A stretch of 9,474 nt of DNA from Elusimicrobiaceae bacterium (GCA_024405075.1 JAKSPG010000041.1:1-9474), one strand, 5' to 3'. Shown: positions 1 through 7,420, counted from the first letter of the stretch. Notes: generated from the letters alone by a model not told the origin. A program made the numbers and translations.

Positions 1-63
1 GGGAAAAGTTAAGGCGGAGACTTTCCGGCATGACAAGCTCTTTTTATTTCCTCTTTCCTCGCC

Positions 64-115
64 TCAAAAAATTAAAAAAAAATAGTTGACAACCTACCCC
101 AAAAGTTGCGAAAAT
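64..115 (+). promoter_or_regulatory. Candidate promoter with upstream A-tract
   Basis: A perfect TTGACA (-35) lies at 86-91, directly after an A/T-only run at about 66-84 that resembles an UP element. The best -10 match is GAAAAT at 110-115 (4/6, spacer 18), so the -10 assignment is weak. The site would drive the giant surface-protein gene and possibly the genes after it, leaving a 5' UTR of roughly 120 bases. The -35 and A-tract are seen directly; promoter activity is inferred. Confidence 0.45.
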
Positions 116-130
116 GTAAAGGTACTATAT

Positions 131-185
131 CGGCGTGTTTTTGGATAACATAAACGCGTCGTTTCGCGCATTTGTTTTTTTGCGC
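131..185 (+). promoter_or_regulatory. Possible structured 5' UTR (two hairpins)
   Basis: Positions 131-140 can pair with 152-161 (10 pairs including two G-U, loop of 11). GCGCA at 166-170 can pair with TGCGC at 181-185 (loop of 10). A third pairing, CGCG 155-158 with CGCG 165-168, would compete with both. Neither stem is followed by a T-run that would make it a terminator for the downstream gene, and it matches no riboswitch class I recognise. It may be chance or a weak mRNA leader structure. Confidence 0.2.
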
Positions 186-244
186 ACGGATTTTGCAGTA
201 ATTAAATTTAAATTAAGGGTGCCCACGTATAGGGAATTATACAC

Positions 245-3200
245 ATGAATAAAATCAAACATTTACTTCGCTTTTTATCCGGCAAAACGACGGCGTTGCC
301 CGTCCTGCTGGCAGTGCTGTTCACGGCGGTAACGCCTGCCTTCTCCCAAACGGCCGATGTGCGTTACGCAGGTGTGTTTTATAAGGATATTCCTTGGGGC
401 GTGTCCGGTATGTATTGTGGTTGGTCTCCCAGTACTTTGGATGTGAGATCTAATAGTTCAAACCAGCGTAGCTTTGTGGCCACACCGCGTCCAGGTGGAA
501 ACCAAAGCGTGAGTGATCCCTGGGTAAGCTCGGCGTTGATTGAGTATGACCAGCCCTTTCCTAACACGAACTTTAATACTAATAAGTATCCTAATCACTG
601 TTTAGCGTTGTGTATGAACGTGGTTTGTACCAACAAACCGATGAGCCAAAGTACGTATTCTATTGCATTTCCGTTGCAAAATATTCGGTTTGACATTGTC
701 AAATACTACAACAACAAAAATGTAGAAAACCCGGAAGAAACACCTGCTATTCGCACGATTGACTTGTACCCGAATTTAGAAGGAGCCAAGTGTGGGTCGT
801 ATGCTTGTGGTGGTGCTGCTGCTGGGAATCCTTGCACTTCGGCGGAATATGTGTGTGATCGCAATATATGTGATGATTGGTGTACATCGGAGCTGTGTTC
901 GGAAGGGAGAGCTAACCAGTGCAGAGATGCATCAGGAAATACTTGGAATTTCAATACTAGTGCGAGATGTTATCCTATTGCTGACGGAATTGGTGGCAGT
1001 ACGTATTACCAACCTTCTACTGGAAATCCAGACCTTTGTGGTAAATATGGTGAAAAATGCCTTATTTTCAATAACGACGGTACCCAAACCAACCAGTCAA
1101 TTCCGTTCTGTGCGGCGTGGGACGGGTCGTACGATATTTCCGGCGAGTTCGGCAAAACAAACGGCAACTACGCTTTCCGCGCTACCGTATCCACGGACGT
1201 CCCCGGCGATAACATCATTACGGACAAAATTCAGTTTGAGTCTACTATTGCCTACCCGGGCATGAACCAAATTCCAATACAGGTAGACATAACGAATATC
1301 CACACGGTGCGCAGTACGCCCAGTTTGGTGGGTAATATTACGGCCGTTTCCGCTCAGCCGTATACGTATGCGTATCGGTTAAGTAAAGATGCGGACGTTC
1401 GTATCGGTATCTTTGTTGCTTCCACCGATGATGTCACCACTTCATATGCTCCAAGTTTGACGTTGACTTGTCCTTCCGGTGAATTTATAGATTTTACTAG
1501 TTATTCAAACTATGATAACTGGTATAGCGGAGATTGTTGCGCTAATGGTAGCGACAATAGGTGTTGGACCACTGGAGGGAACAGCATTTACGGACTTGAT
1601 GCTTCCGGGAATGCATGCACGGTTACGTATGACGTTAATACTGGTACATATACTCACAGCCCTGCTGACTGTTGGCCGGTTGGGCAAAATGGGGCTTGGG
1701 GGAGTTTTGATGTTGATGGTGCTGGAACTATAAAACGTGGTTGTTGTACGAACGCGGCGTCAAATGTTGGTGTGCCTGCTCCATCCTCTAGCAATATAAC
1801 CGAAGCAGACATCGTTCGCACGCTCGTTGACTGGCAGCCGCGCTTGGGCGAAGGCATGAAAGGCAAAGACAGCGATGTCCAAATTACGGAATTTGACTCG
1901 TGGGACGGCCGCAACGACGACGGCATGCTCATGCCGGCCGGCAACTACGTGGTTACCTTGCAAGCCAAGACGCAAGACGAATGGCCGGGAATTGATTTTT
2001 CGCGTGCCGTTACGCGCCAACTGTCGTTGGACCCCTTGAAATTAACCGATGTGGTAGCCACCGGGCTGACCAAACAGTCTACGGCGTATGCCACTATTAC
2101 GTACACACCGACGGAATCTTCTAAAGTCTACTGGTACATTTACACGCCGGGTACTTCGTTTTATAACGACCCCAGCACCGGTACCACGTCAAGCGGTGTG
2201 TTGACCGATTCTTCCGCTCCGACCGGTACGGAGCCGTTTATCCTGAGTGATGCTGCCAACGGTGCCACCGGCAACCCGGTTTACGTGTTGACAGAAGACC
2301 GGTTAGGTCGGGCGAATTTTACCAGCAAATGGGACGGTTTGTGCGGTATGGACGGGACTGTTCCGTTCCACTTATTACAAAATCAGGTCTACCCGGTTGA
2401 AGCGGTGGACGCAGCCGGTGCTTCACTGACCGGGACTTGTACCAGCAGCAACGGCTGTACCTATTATATGCCCAAATGCGTACGCACTTACGCACAAAAC
2501 GAAAAAATGTCCGACGGCGGTTTCTGTGGTGATACCAACCACCCCTATGCTGTGGGTAACGTCTGCCGGGAAACATTTGAATTTGGAGCCCCCTTGCCCG
2601 ACGGCAACTACGTATATGCGTTGTGGGCGGAAATCCCGTATAACGGTTGTTACTATAATAAAGCCAGTAACCACACCAGCGCCCCGATTTTCGTAGCGAA
2701 TACGGCCTGTGATGTAAAACAGTATGGTGGAAATACCCAATCTTTCACCGGTGTAAAGACCTTGAAATATAACGTCGGCCAAGTAGCCATTGAACGCGGG
2801 GTAGTGGACATCACAATCCAACCCGTTAGCTATTCTGTGGTCGGTTCTAGTCCTACCGCTTACGGCTTGGACCCGTTCATCTTTAAATATTCTATCGCGC
2901 GCGATTCCAACGTGGTGGCTAAAATTACCAACACGGCCGGAATTGACGTGAAATACCTCACGCCCGAAGCCGGCATCACGCAGGTGGCCCAGCAGATGAA
3001 TACTATTACCTGGGACGGCCGCAACGACGCCGGACGTATGGTAACCCCCGGCACGTATATGTTTGTGGTGGAAACGAAAGATGCTATGTTCCCCGCCGTC
3101 ACCAACCGCGCCGCAGCGGTGTTCCCGGTGGATATGTACCGCGTGGTGGATATGTCTACCACCGATGTATACGGTGACAGCAACGCCAAAGCTACTTTGT

Positions 3201-5404
3201 CCTACACGCTCTCCAAACCGATGAACGTGCAGGTAAACATATATAATAAGGATGTTGTCATCCCCGATTATAACACCACCACGGGGGACTATAATGACAT
3301 TACCATTACCTCCACGGCTACCGGTACGGGATACTCCGATGTTTTGCCTGCGATTGGTTATTCTCTTACCCTTAGCGATGGGTCTACTTTCGGCCCGACA
3401 GCAGTGGTGGAGGGAACCAATACAACTTATAGCACCACCTATCGCGATACTGTAGTTGCCCGTTACAACCCGACTTACAACGGTACGTCCAGTATCTGTA
3501 ACCCGGCTAACCCGATGAGCTGTCACTACATCATTGAGGTTACGCGGGAATACTTTACCACGTCCGCGACCAGCACGGCTGCTTGGCCGCCGCGGTTATG
3601 CGATTTGGTCACGGATGCTGCCGCCTTTACCGGCGGGCATGTGGACCCGGCTAAAAACCCGAAGTGTATCTATGTAAGAGATACTACCTTTACCAACTAC
3701 CCGGCTGACGCGGCCCAGGCCGCCTCCGGCGTAGTAGATGTGCGCTTACAGCCGATCAAGACTTTTGAACGCAACGCTCTTAAACCGGGTGACGGTTTGC
3801 AAATTACCGAGGAATGGGACGCGTTGTACTTCTATAATCCCAGTAATTGTCCGGCCGGTTCTACTAATATAAGGAACTGCTCGTACGAAATGTTGCCGGA
3901 CGGACAGTATCCTTATTATGTGGCGGCACGGTCCAATGAGGCGTTCTCGCGCTATTATTACGACAGCGCGGTGGATACGTCTTTAACCGGGTACACGATA
4001 AACGGCCAGCCGTTTACCTCCGCCAGCGATGTCCAATATCAGGAATACCTCTACACTACGGAAAAACCCGTTAATAAAATTAACGTGACCCGCGGCTCGG
4101 TGTATTTCCTGGACGGTTCCATCGCGGTTTACCCCAATGCGCCGCAACTCTTTAATGTGTCCTCCGGCCCGGTGTTTATCCCGCCGTACGAGATTAACTT
4201 CTCTATCTCGCGCGCGGCCACGGTGGAAGTGGCAATCGTGGCGTTGCAGGATAATGTCTGTAACCCGGACCCGACCGTCCACCAGGATCTTAAAAATAAT
4301 AAGGCCGGGGATGTGTGTAAGTACCTTTCCACCACCCGTATCTTGGACACGGGCGACTTTGACCCCAACATTGTGCGCAAAGTGTATTGGGACGGTACCG
4401 ATAATAACGGTTACTACGTGCGCTCGGGCATTTACGAAGTCCGCCTGACCGCTAAGAACTACCCGGATGAAACGCTGTACCAGCCGACGGTAAAATCTGT
4501 TTCGCTCAACACCAATATCTTAAAAGTGTTTGATTTGTTGGAAGCGGACGGATATGCTATTTCCCAGCGCGGTACGGATATGAAGATCGGATACCAGTTG
4601 TCTGTTCCGATGAAAGTGGGTATCCAAATCTTCAAACCCGGTACGACGATTTACGATTACCAAAAAGGTACTTTGCGTAACCCCACCACGGGGCGGGAAG
4701 TAAAAGATATCCGCGAAGTGCTTGTCAAAGCCATTACGGGTATCCGCCCCGCTACCACGCTCATTGAAGAAGTGTGGGATGGCACCGACTACGCCAACCA
4801 GGAAGTACCCGACGGAACGTATCCGTTCAGGTTTGTTACGTCTACCAACTCGGCCAATATTGACTCCGTCACCGGCGAAATTTTATTCGGCGATGATCAG
4901 TCTACGAACCCGGCCGATTGGAAAGTGAACTACGTGTCTGATACGTATGAGTACCAGAATTTGCACAAAGCCACCATCGCCATCGGTGACGGACGCTTCG
5001 TCTGCGAAGATTGGGAAAAGACAGTTTTCTTCTATCCCAACCCGTTCAACGATGCCAGCAAAGGTACGCTGGAAATTACCAAAATGCCGGTGCCTGGTAC
5101 GGTGTCTATTAAGTACTACAACCTGGCAGGCGATTTGGTGCGCGACAGTAACTACACCTGCGTGGATGCAAATAATTACGAGGTGACCATGGGTGATAAT
5201 TTGTCGTTCCAACCGGATAACAACGTTAGCACTACGGTGACGACAATTAACAACATCCGCAACGCTGCGCTGCGCTGTAAGTGGGATCGGACCAACCAGC
5301 ACGGCAAAAAAGTGGCGCGCGGGGTGTACTTTGGCTTGGTGGACTTTAAAGCCCGCATGGGCCGCGAACACTGCCAAAAGGTAGTTAAGATTTTGATTCC
5401 GTAA
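245..5404 (+). CDS. Giant secreted surface protein of alternating FlgD-like Ig repeats
   Basis: This 1719-residue protein is probably exported and displayed at the cell surface, perhaps as an adhesin or a structural partner of the downstream pilus; the function is not known. Residues 1-34 form a Sec signal peptide (basic start, hydrophobic 17-29, AFS|Q cleavage). Eight FlgD-like Ig units are marked by a WD(G) motif at W292, 553, 696, 923, 1191, 1382, 1511 and 1680. Each is followed by a (P/S/R)xGxY strand; the W-to-Y distance is exactly 15 in five of them. About 44 cysteines are present, 24 of them before residue 506, which suggests disulfide-bonded loops. The C-terminal domain (about 1590-1719) begins FFYPNPFN at 1595-1602 and ends KVVKILIP, like FlgD-like/T9SS type A sorting domains. 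The ATG at 245 is preceded by AGGGA (231-235, 9-base gap). The N-terminal third has base composition unlike the rest. The next gene is a PorV-like barrel on the same strand. FlgD-like repeats: high confidence; role: low. Confidence 0.85.
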   Translation: MNKIKHLLRFLSGKTTALPVLLAVLFTAVTPAFSQTADVRYAGVFYKDIPWGVSGMYCGWSPSTLDVRSNSSNQRSFVATPRPGGNQSVSDPWVSSALIEYDQPFPNTNFNTNKYPNHCLALCMNVVCTNKPMSQSTYSIAFPLQNIRFDIVKYYNNKNVENPEETPAIRTIDLYPNLEGAKCGSYACGGAAAGNPCTSAEYVCDRNICDDWCTSELCSEGRANQCRDASGNTWNFNTSARCYPIADGIGGSTYYQPSTGNPDLCGKYGEKCLIFNNDGTQTNQSIPFCAAWDGSYDISGEFGKTNGNYAFRATVSTDVPGDNIITDKIQFESTIAYPGMNQIPIQVDITNIHTVRSTPSLVGNITAVSAQPYTYAYRLSKDADVRIGIFVASTDDVTTSYAPSLTLTCPSGEFIDFTSYSNYDNWYSGDCCANGSDNRCWTTGGNSIYGLDASGNACTVTYDVNTGTYTHSPADCWPVGQNGAWGSFDVDGAGTIKRGCCTNAASNVGVPAPSSSNITEADIVRTLVDWQPRLGEGMKGKDSDVQITEFDSWDGRNDDGMLMPAGNYVVTLQAKTQDEWPGIDFSRAVTRQLSLDPLKLTDVVATGLTKQSTAYATITYTPTESSKVYWYIYTPGTSFYNDPSTGTTSSGVLTDSSAPTGTEPFILSDAANGATGNPVYVLTEDRLGRANFTSKWDGLCGMDGTVPFHLLQNQVYPVEAVDAAGASLTGTCTSSNGCTYYMPKCVRTYAQNEKMSDGGFCGDTNHPYAVGNVCRETFEFGAPLPDGNYVYALWAEIPYNGCYYNKASNHTSAPIFVANTACDVKQYGGNTQSFTGVKTLKYNVGQVAIERGVVDITIQPVSYSVVGSSPTAYGLDPFIFKYSIARDSNVVAKITNTAGIDVKYLTPEAGITQVAQQMNTITWDGRNDAGRMVTPGTYMFVVETKDAMFPAVTNRAAAVFPVDMYRVVDMSTTDVYGDSNAKATLSYTLSKPMNVQVNIYNKDVVIPDYNTTTGDYNDITITSTATGTGYSDVLPAIGYSLTLSDGSTFGPTAVVEGTNTTYSTTYRDTVVARYNPTYNGTSSICNPANPMSCHYIIEVTREYFTTSATSTAAWPPRLCDLVTDAAAFTGGHVDPAKNPKCIYVRDTTFTNYPADAAQAASGVVDVRLQPIKTFERNALKPGDGLQITEEWDALYFYNPSNCPAGSTNIRNCSYEMLPDGQYPYYVAARSNEAFSRYYYDSAVDTSLTGYTINGQPFTSASDVQYQEYLYTTEKPVNKINVTRGSVYFLDGSIAVYPNAPQLFNVSSGPVFIPPYEINFSISRAATVEVAIVALQDNVCNPDPTVHQDLKNNKAGDVCKYLSTTRILDTGDFDPNIVRKVYWDGTDNNGYYVRSGIYEVRLTAKNYPDETLYQPTVKSVSLNTNILKVFDLLEADGYAISQRGTDMKIGYQLSVPMKVGIQIFKPGTTIYDYQKGTLRNPTTGREVKDIREVLVKAITGIRPATTLIEEVWDGTDYANQEVPDGTYPFRFVTSTNSANIDSVTGEILFGDDQSTNPADWKVNYVSDTYEYQNLHKATIAIGDGRFVCEDWEKTVFFYPNPFNDASKGTLEITKMPVPGTVSIKYYNLAGDLVRDSNYTCVDANNYEVTMGDNLSFQPDNNVSTTVTTINNIRNAALRCKWDRTNQHGKKVARGVYFGLVDFKARMGREHCQKVVKILIP
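419..1075 (+). other. Cys-rich, lower-GC segment 1 inside the giant protein
   Basis: This codes for residues 59-277, lying before the first WD unit. It has about 14 cysteines, densest at residues 180-228 (several CxxxC/CxxxxC spacings). Base and codon use differ from the rest of the gene: more AGA, GGA, GGT and AGT codons, and hand-counted 60-base lines of 42-45% GC (601-660, 841-900, 961-1020) against 60% at 1921-1980. The reading frame is intact. It could be a receptor-binding or disulfide-knotted domain gained or exchanged separately; I do not recognise the fold. Confidence 0.55.
1439..1798 (+). other. Cys-rich, lower-GC segment 2 inserted in an Ig-like module
   Basis: This codes for residues 399-518, with 8 cysteines including two CC pairs, plus many Gly, Asn, Trp and Tyr residues. 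The equivalent stretch in the two later copies of the module is 46 and 68 residues from the conserved P-aromatic strand to the WD motif, but 181 here, so roughly 110-135 residues are extra. GC is 38% at 1501-1560 by hand count, below the flanks. This reads as a loop insertion into a beta-sandwich and probably faces outward. Confidence 0.55.
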
Positions 5405-5410
5405 GATAGA

Positions 5411-5481
5411 CGTCCCCCTGAACTTGGTTCAGGGTCTCGTTGGTTCAAAAGGTGAGATTCCAAATCACGTTTGGGATGACG
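5411..5481. repeat. Cloverleaf-like double palindrome (REP/MITE-like)
   Basis: Two perfect or near-perfect hairpins lie in tandem. CCCTGAAC (5416-5423) pairs with GTTCAGGG (5427-5434) over a 3-base loop. ATTCCAAA (5457-5464) pairs with TTTGGGAT (5470-5477), one G-U, over a 5-base loop. TCTC (5435-5438) can pair with GAGA (5454-5457), and CGTC (5411-5414) with GACG (5478-5481), closing a cloverleaf. No T-run follows, so it is not a classical terminator. The layout resembles short dispersed intergenic palindromes found in multiple copies in many bacterial genomes; with one copy in the window, the repeat status is an inference. Confidence 0.55.
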
Positions 5482-5484
5482 AAT

Positions 5485-5491
5485 AAAGGAG
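5485..5491 (+). promoter_or_regulatory. Distant Shine-Dalgarno for the PorV-like gene
   Basis: AAAGGAG is a strong Shine-Dalgarno match but ends 17 bases before the ATG at 5509, well beyond the usual 5-9. An in-frame TAG at 5494-5496 and no ATG/GTG/TTG between it and 5509 rule out a start closer to it. The gap is A/T-rich. Initiation may be weak, or the site may be unused. Confidence 0.4.
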
Positions 5492-5508
5492 AATAGAATA
5501 CAAAATTT

Positions 5509-6492
5509 ATGAACATTAAATTAAAAGTTTTAACAGCCTGTTTGGCCCTTGGCCTTGGCAGCTTGCCTGCGGTGGCCGATATTCACGACAATGCCGGTAC
5601 CAGTGCGGCGGCATTTCTTAAAATCGGCGCCGGAACCCCTACCGCTCAGGCGTTAGGTAATGCGTATGTGTCTATTGCTAACGGCCCGGAAGCCTTGTTT
5701 TGGAACCCGGCCGGTGCGGCCTCAGCCACGACGCGCGAAGTGCAGTTCTCCTATTTAAGTTACCTGCAAGGCTATAAAGCCCGTACGCTGGCGTTCTTGC
5801 AGCCTATCGGTAAGACGATTATCGGCGTGTCGCTCAATTATATGGATATGGACGGGTTTGACTTCCGCGATTGGGAAGGACACCTCCTGCCGGAGATGGG
5901 CGTTCCGGTGCAGAACTTTGTGGGAAGTCTGTCTTTGGCGCGCGGGTTTTTTGGCCAGCGCATCCAAATCGGCGGGACGGCTAAATATATTACGGAACGT
6001 TTGTATAACGCCACTGACCACAATAACTACGATAACGTAGGGTTTGATGTGGGGGCCAAACTGCGGCTTGTCAACTGGTTGGGTTTGGGTGGTGCACTTG
6101 TTAATATCGGCGATAGGGAAGAAATGCCCCGTGGCCTTCGTTTAGGGGCGGATTTGAACACCCGCTATTTTACCGTATCGGGCGAATACATGAAATACCG
6201 CGATGACAACGTGCGCTTTGGTGTGGGGTTGGCCGTGCACATCCCCGAAGATTTGTTACAGGTGGCCCGGTTTGATCTGCGCGTCGGGTATTATAGCCGC
6301 GAAAATACGGGTATTAATACCACTGAGTCGTATGTGGAAAAAATCGGTTTAGAGGAAACATCCAAAGTATCTTTCGGGTTTGGTATTTACAGCTCGGAAC
6401 TGTTTGGATACGGTGCCTCTATTGATTATGCCGTTACGCCGTTCGGCGCATTAGGAACATCGCAACAAATTGCGGTGTCTGTACAATTTTAG
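5509..6492 (+). CDS. PorV/PorQ-family outer-membrane beta-barrel protein
   Basis: This 327-residue protein belongs to the PorV/PorQ (UPF0164-like) group of outer-membrane barrels. In Bacteroidota, PorV is the shuttle that carries type IX secretion cargo; members in other phyla are mostly uncharacterised. A signal peptide covers residues 1-23 (AVA|D). The family signature lies at about 40-70: G-A-G-T-P-T-A-Q-A-L-G-N-A-Y, then the ALFWNPAG segment (62-69). The rest alternates polar and hydrophobic residues as in beta-strands and ends in ...IAVSVQF, a terminal-Phe signal for barrel insertion. It lies 104 bases after a giant protein with a YPNPFN C-terminal domain and ends 2 bases before the first pilin gene, so it is probably translated with the Tad operon. 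The family call is firm; a role in T9SS or in Tad pilus assembly is only suggested by context. Confidence 0.8.
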   Translation: MNIKLKVLTACLALGLGSLPAVADIHDNAGTSAAAFLKIGAGTPTAQALGNAYVSIANGPEALFWNPAGAASATTREVQFSYLSYLQGYKARTLAFLQPIGKTIIGVSLNYMDMDGFDFRDWEGHLLPEMGVPVQNFVGSLSLARGFFGQRIQIGGTAKYITERLYNATDHNNYDNVGFDVGAKLRLVNWLGLGGALVNIGDREEMPRGLRLGADLNTRYFTVSGEYMKYRDDNVRFGVGLAVHIPEDLLQVARFDLRVGYYSRENTGINTTESYVEKIGLEETSKVSFGFGIYSSELFGYGASIDYAVTPFGALGTSQQIAVSVQF

Positions 6493-6494
6493 GT

Positions 6495-6674
6495 ATGTGT
6501 AAAAGAGGATTAAAGCTTACTAAAAAAGGACAAACTGCCGTAGAGTATATTGTAGTGGCGGCCAGTCTTTTTACGGCTTTGATTTCCTTTTATGTGTTGT
6601 ACTCGCACCTGGTTCCCCAGCAGTTTGATAAGGGTGCACAAGTCATTTTGATGGAGTATGAAGCCGGAAAATAA
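6495..6674 (+). CDS. Small Flp-like prepilin (59 aa)
   Basis: A short ORF encodes a probable Flp-type prepilin or pseudopilin. The leader is 12 residues, basic, ending KKG; prepilin peptidase would cut after Gly12, leaving QTAVEYIVV at the mature N-terminus with Glu at +5 and Tyr at +6, the hallmark of Flp pilins. A hydrophobic helix runs from about residue 18 to 38, followed by a short polar tail ending EAGK. The mature form would be 47 residues. The ATG is 2 bases after the PorV-like stop codon and has no Shine-Dalgarno of its own, so it is probably translated by coupling, and likely at lower level than the next pilin. It may be a minor or initiating pilin. It could alternatively be a TadE-like pseudopilin, but the length favours Flp. 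Confidence 0.75.
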   Translation: MCKRGLKLTKKGQTAVEYIVVAASLFTALISFYVLYSHLVPQQFDKGAQVILMEYEAGK

Positions 6675-6675
6675 T
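6648..6675 (+). promoter_or_regulatory. Weak candidate promoter before the main pilin
   Basis: TTGATG (6648-6653, 4/6) and AATAAT (6670-6675, 5/6) are 16 bases apart, just upstream of the strong ribosome binding site of the next pilin gene. A separate promoter for a major pilin would make sense, but A/T-rich matches of this quality are common by chance. Confidence 0.2.
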
Positions 6676-6685
6676 TTTAAAAATT

Positions 6686-6691
6686 AGGAGG
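6686..6691 (+). promoter_or_regulatory. Strong Shine-Dalgarno of the main pilin gene
   Basis: AGGAGG, 7 bases before the ATG at 6699, is the best ribosome binding site in the window. It fixes the start at 6699 rather than at the internal ATG at 6717. It also suggests the second pilin is made in much greater amount than the first. Confidence 0.75.
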
Positions 6692-6698
6692 ACGGACT

Positions 6699-6920
6699 AT
6701 GAAGTTTATCGTCGCAATGCAAAACAAGTTAAACCGCATCCAGGCTCAAGCGCTCGGGTGCCTGAAACAAAAAGAAGGGCAGAACACGATTGAATACGTG
6801 CTTATGCTCGTAGTGGTTGTAGGTGTGGCCGGTTTGGCTGGCGTGCTCATTAAAAAATTCATGCCGGATTTGTTTGACCAAGTCAAAGCCAAAATCACCG
6901 GTGGCATGAGCGAAATGTAA
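6699..6920 (+). CDS. flp: Flp-type prepilin, probable major pilin
   Basis: This 73-residue protein is the likely structural subunit of the Tad pilus. The leader is 27 residues, basic, ending in EG; the prepilin peptidase (TadV/CpaA, not in this window) would cut between Gly27 and Gln28. The mature 46-residue pilin starts QNTIEYVLML, with Glu at +5 and Tyr at +6. A hydrophobic segment covers residues 33-51 (VLMLVVVVGVAGLAGVLI region), then an amphipathic tail ending SEM. The start is fixed by AGGAGG at 6686-6691. The leader is long for an Flp protein. The gene is 24 bases after the small pilin and 3 bases before the TadE-like gene, so it belongs to one operon. Flp family call is strong; major-pilin status is inferred from its ribosome binding site. 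Confidence 0.85.
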   Translation: MKFIVAMQNKLNRIQAQALGCLKQKEGQNTIEYVLMLVVVVGVAGLAGVLIKKFMPDLFDQVKAKITGGMSEM

Positions 6921-6923
6921 TTT

Positions 6924-7412
6924 ATGTGCAAATTCGGTAAGAAGCGTGGCGGGCAGGTAACTGCGGAGTTAATGCTGATTTTACCGGTATTCATGCTACT
7001 TATTTTCTTTGTGCTTGAATACGGTAACATCGCCTACCACACGATTATTGCTAACCATGCTTCTTACGAGTTTGCGCGTATCGGCTCGCTGGTAGCCGTT
7101 AAAAAACCCAGTGGCCGGCCGGATCGGACGGTCATTACCCAAAAGGTAAACCAAGCCAAACAAAAAGTATTTGGCTCTAAAGCAGGCGGAATTGGTGTCA
7201 ACGTAAAAGTAGAAACTACCGGTGCCGACCCGATGTATAAAAAGCACCGCCATGAAGATTTAGTTGTAACGGTGACGTATCCGATACATTTGATTTTTCC
7301 GGGCACGAGTTATGTGCTCGCCAACGAGCCGCGCCGGGAGGGCATCCGCCGGATTAAAGCGGTCACGCGTATGCCTATTGAAAAGGCATATTTAAGTTCG
7401 GATACGAAATAG
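6924..7412 (+). CDS. tadE: TadE-like pseudopilin
   Basis: This 162-residue protein is a TadE-type pseudopilin, a minor component needed to assemble Tad pili in the periplasm. Its basic 10-residue leader ends GG; cleavage between Gly10 and Gln11 gives QVTAELMLILP, with Glu at +5. A transmembrane helix runs from about 13 to 32, followed by the conserved EYGNIAYHTI region and the ANHASYEFARIGS segment typical of TadE (PF07811-like). The C-terminal part is a beta-rich periplasmic domain (VNVKVE, LVVTVTYP) with no cysteines after residue 2. It starts 3 bases after the pilin stop, with no clear Shine-Dalgarno, so translational coupling is likely. A separate TadF/TadG gene is not seen here, so this may be the only TadE-class protein near the pilins. 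Confidence 0.8.
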   Translation: MCKFGKKRGGQVTAELMLILPVFMLLIFFVLEYGNIAYHTIIANHASYEFARIGSLVAVKKPSGRPDRTVITQKVNQAKQKVFGSKAGGIGVNVKVETTGADPMYKKHRHEDLVVTVTYPIHLIFPGTSYVLANEPRREGIRRIKAVTRMPIEKAYLSSDTK

Positions 7413-7420
7413 ATTTTGAA

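Noticed and set aside
2..26. Hairpin GGAAAAGT / ACTTTCC near the window start as a terminator of an upstream gene
   Set aside because: The stem needs a bulge, the loop is long, and the T-rich run comes about 14 bases later; no upstream gene end is visible.
419..1798. Target region of a diversity-generating retroelement
   Set aside because: Composition is unusual, but no reverse transcriptase, template repeat or matching variable repeat is present in the window.
2423..3526. A 367-codon minus-strand open frame inside the giant gene
   Set aside because: It mirrors the plus-strand codons, has a low-complexity His/Gly/Arg/Val-rich product with no recognisable domain, and lies wholly within a well-supported gene; it is a shadow frame.
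5416..5434. Rho-independent terminator after the giant gene
   Set aside because: The stem is good but is followed by TCTCGTTGG and no T-run, and a second hairpin follows; a repeat-type element explains it better.
5471..5499. Promoter TTGGGA (5471-5476) / TAGAAT (5494-5499), 17-base spacer, before the PorV-like gene
   Set aside because: The -35 is only 4/6 and falls inside the palindrome; transcription would start within a few bases of the ATG and exclude the Shine-Dalgarno. Possible but not supported enough to list.
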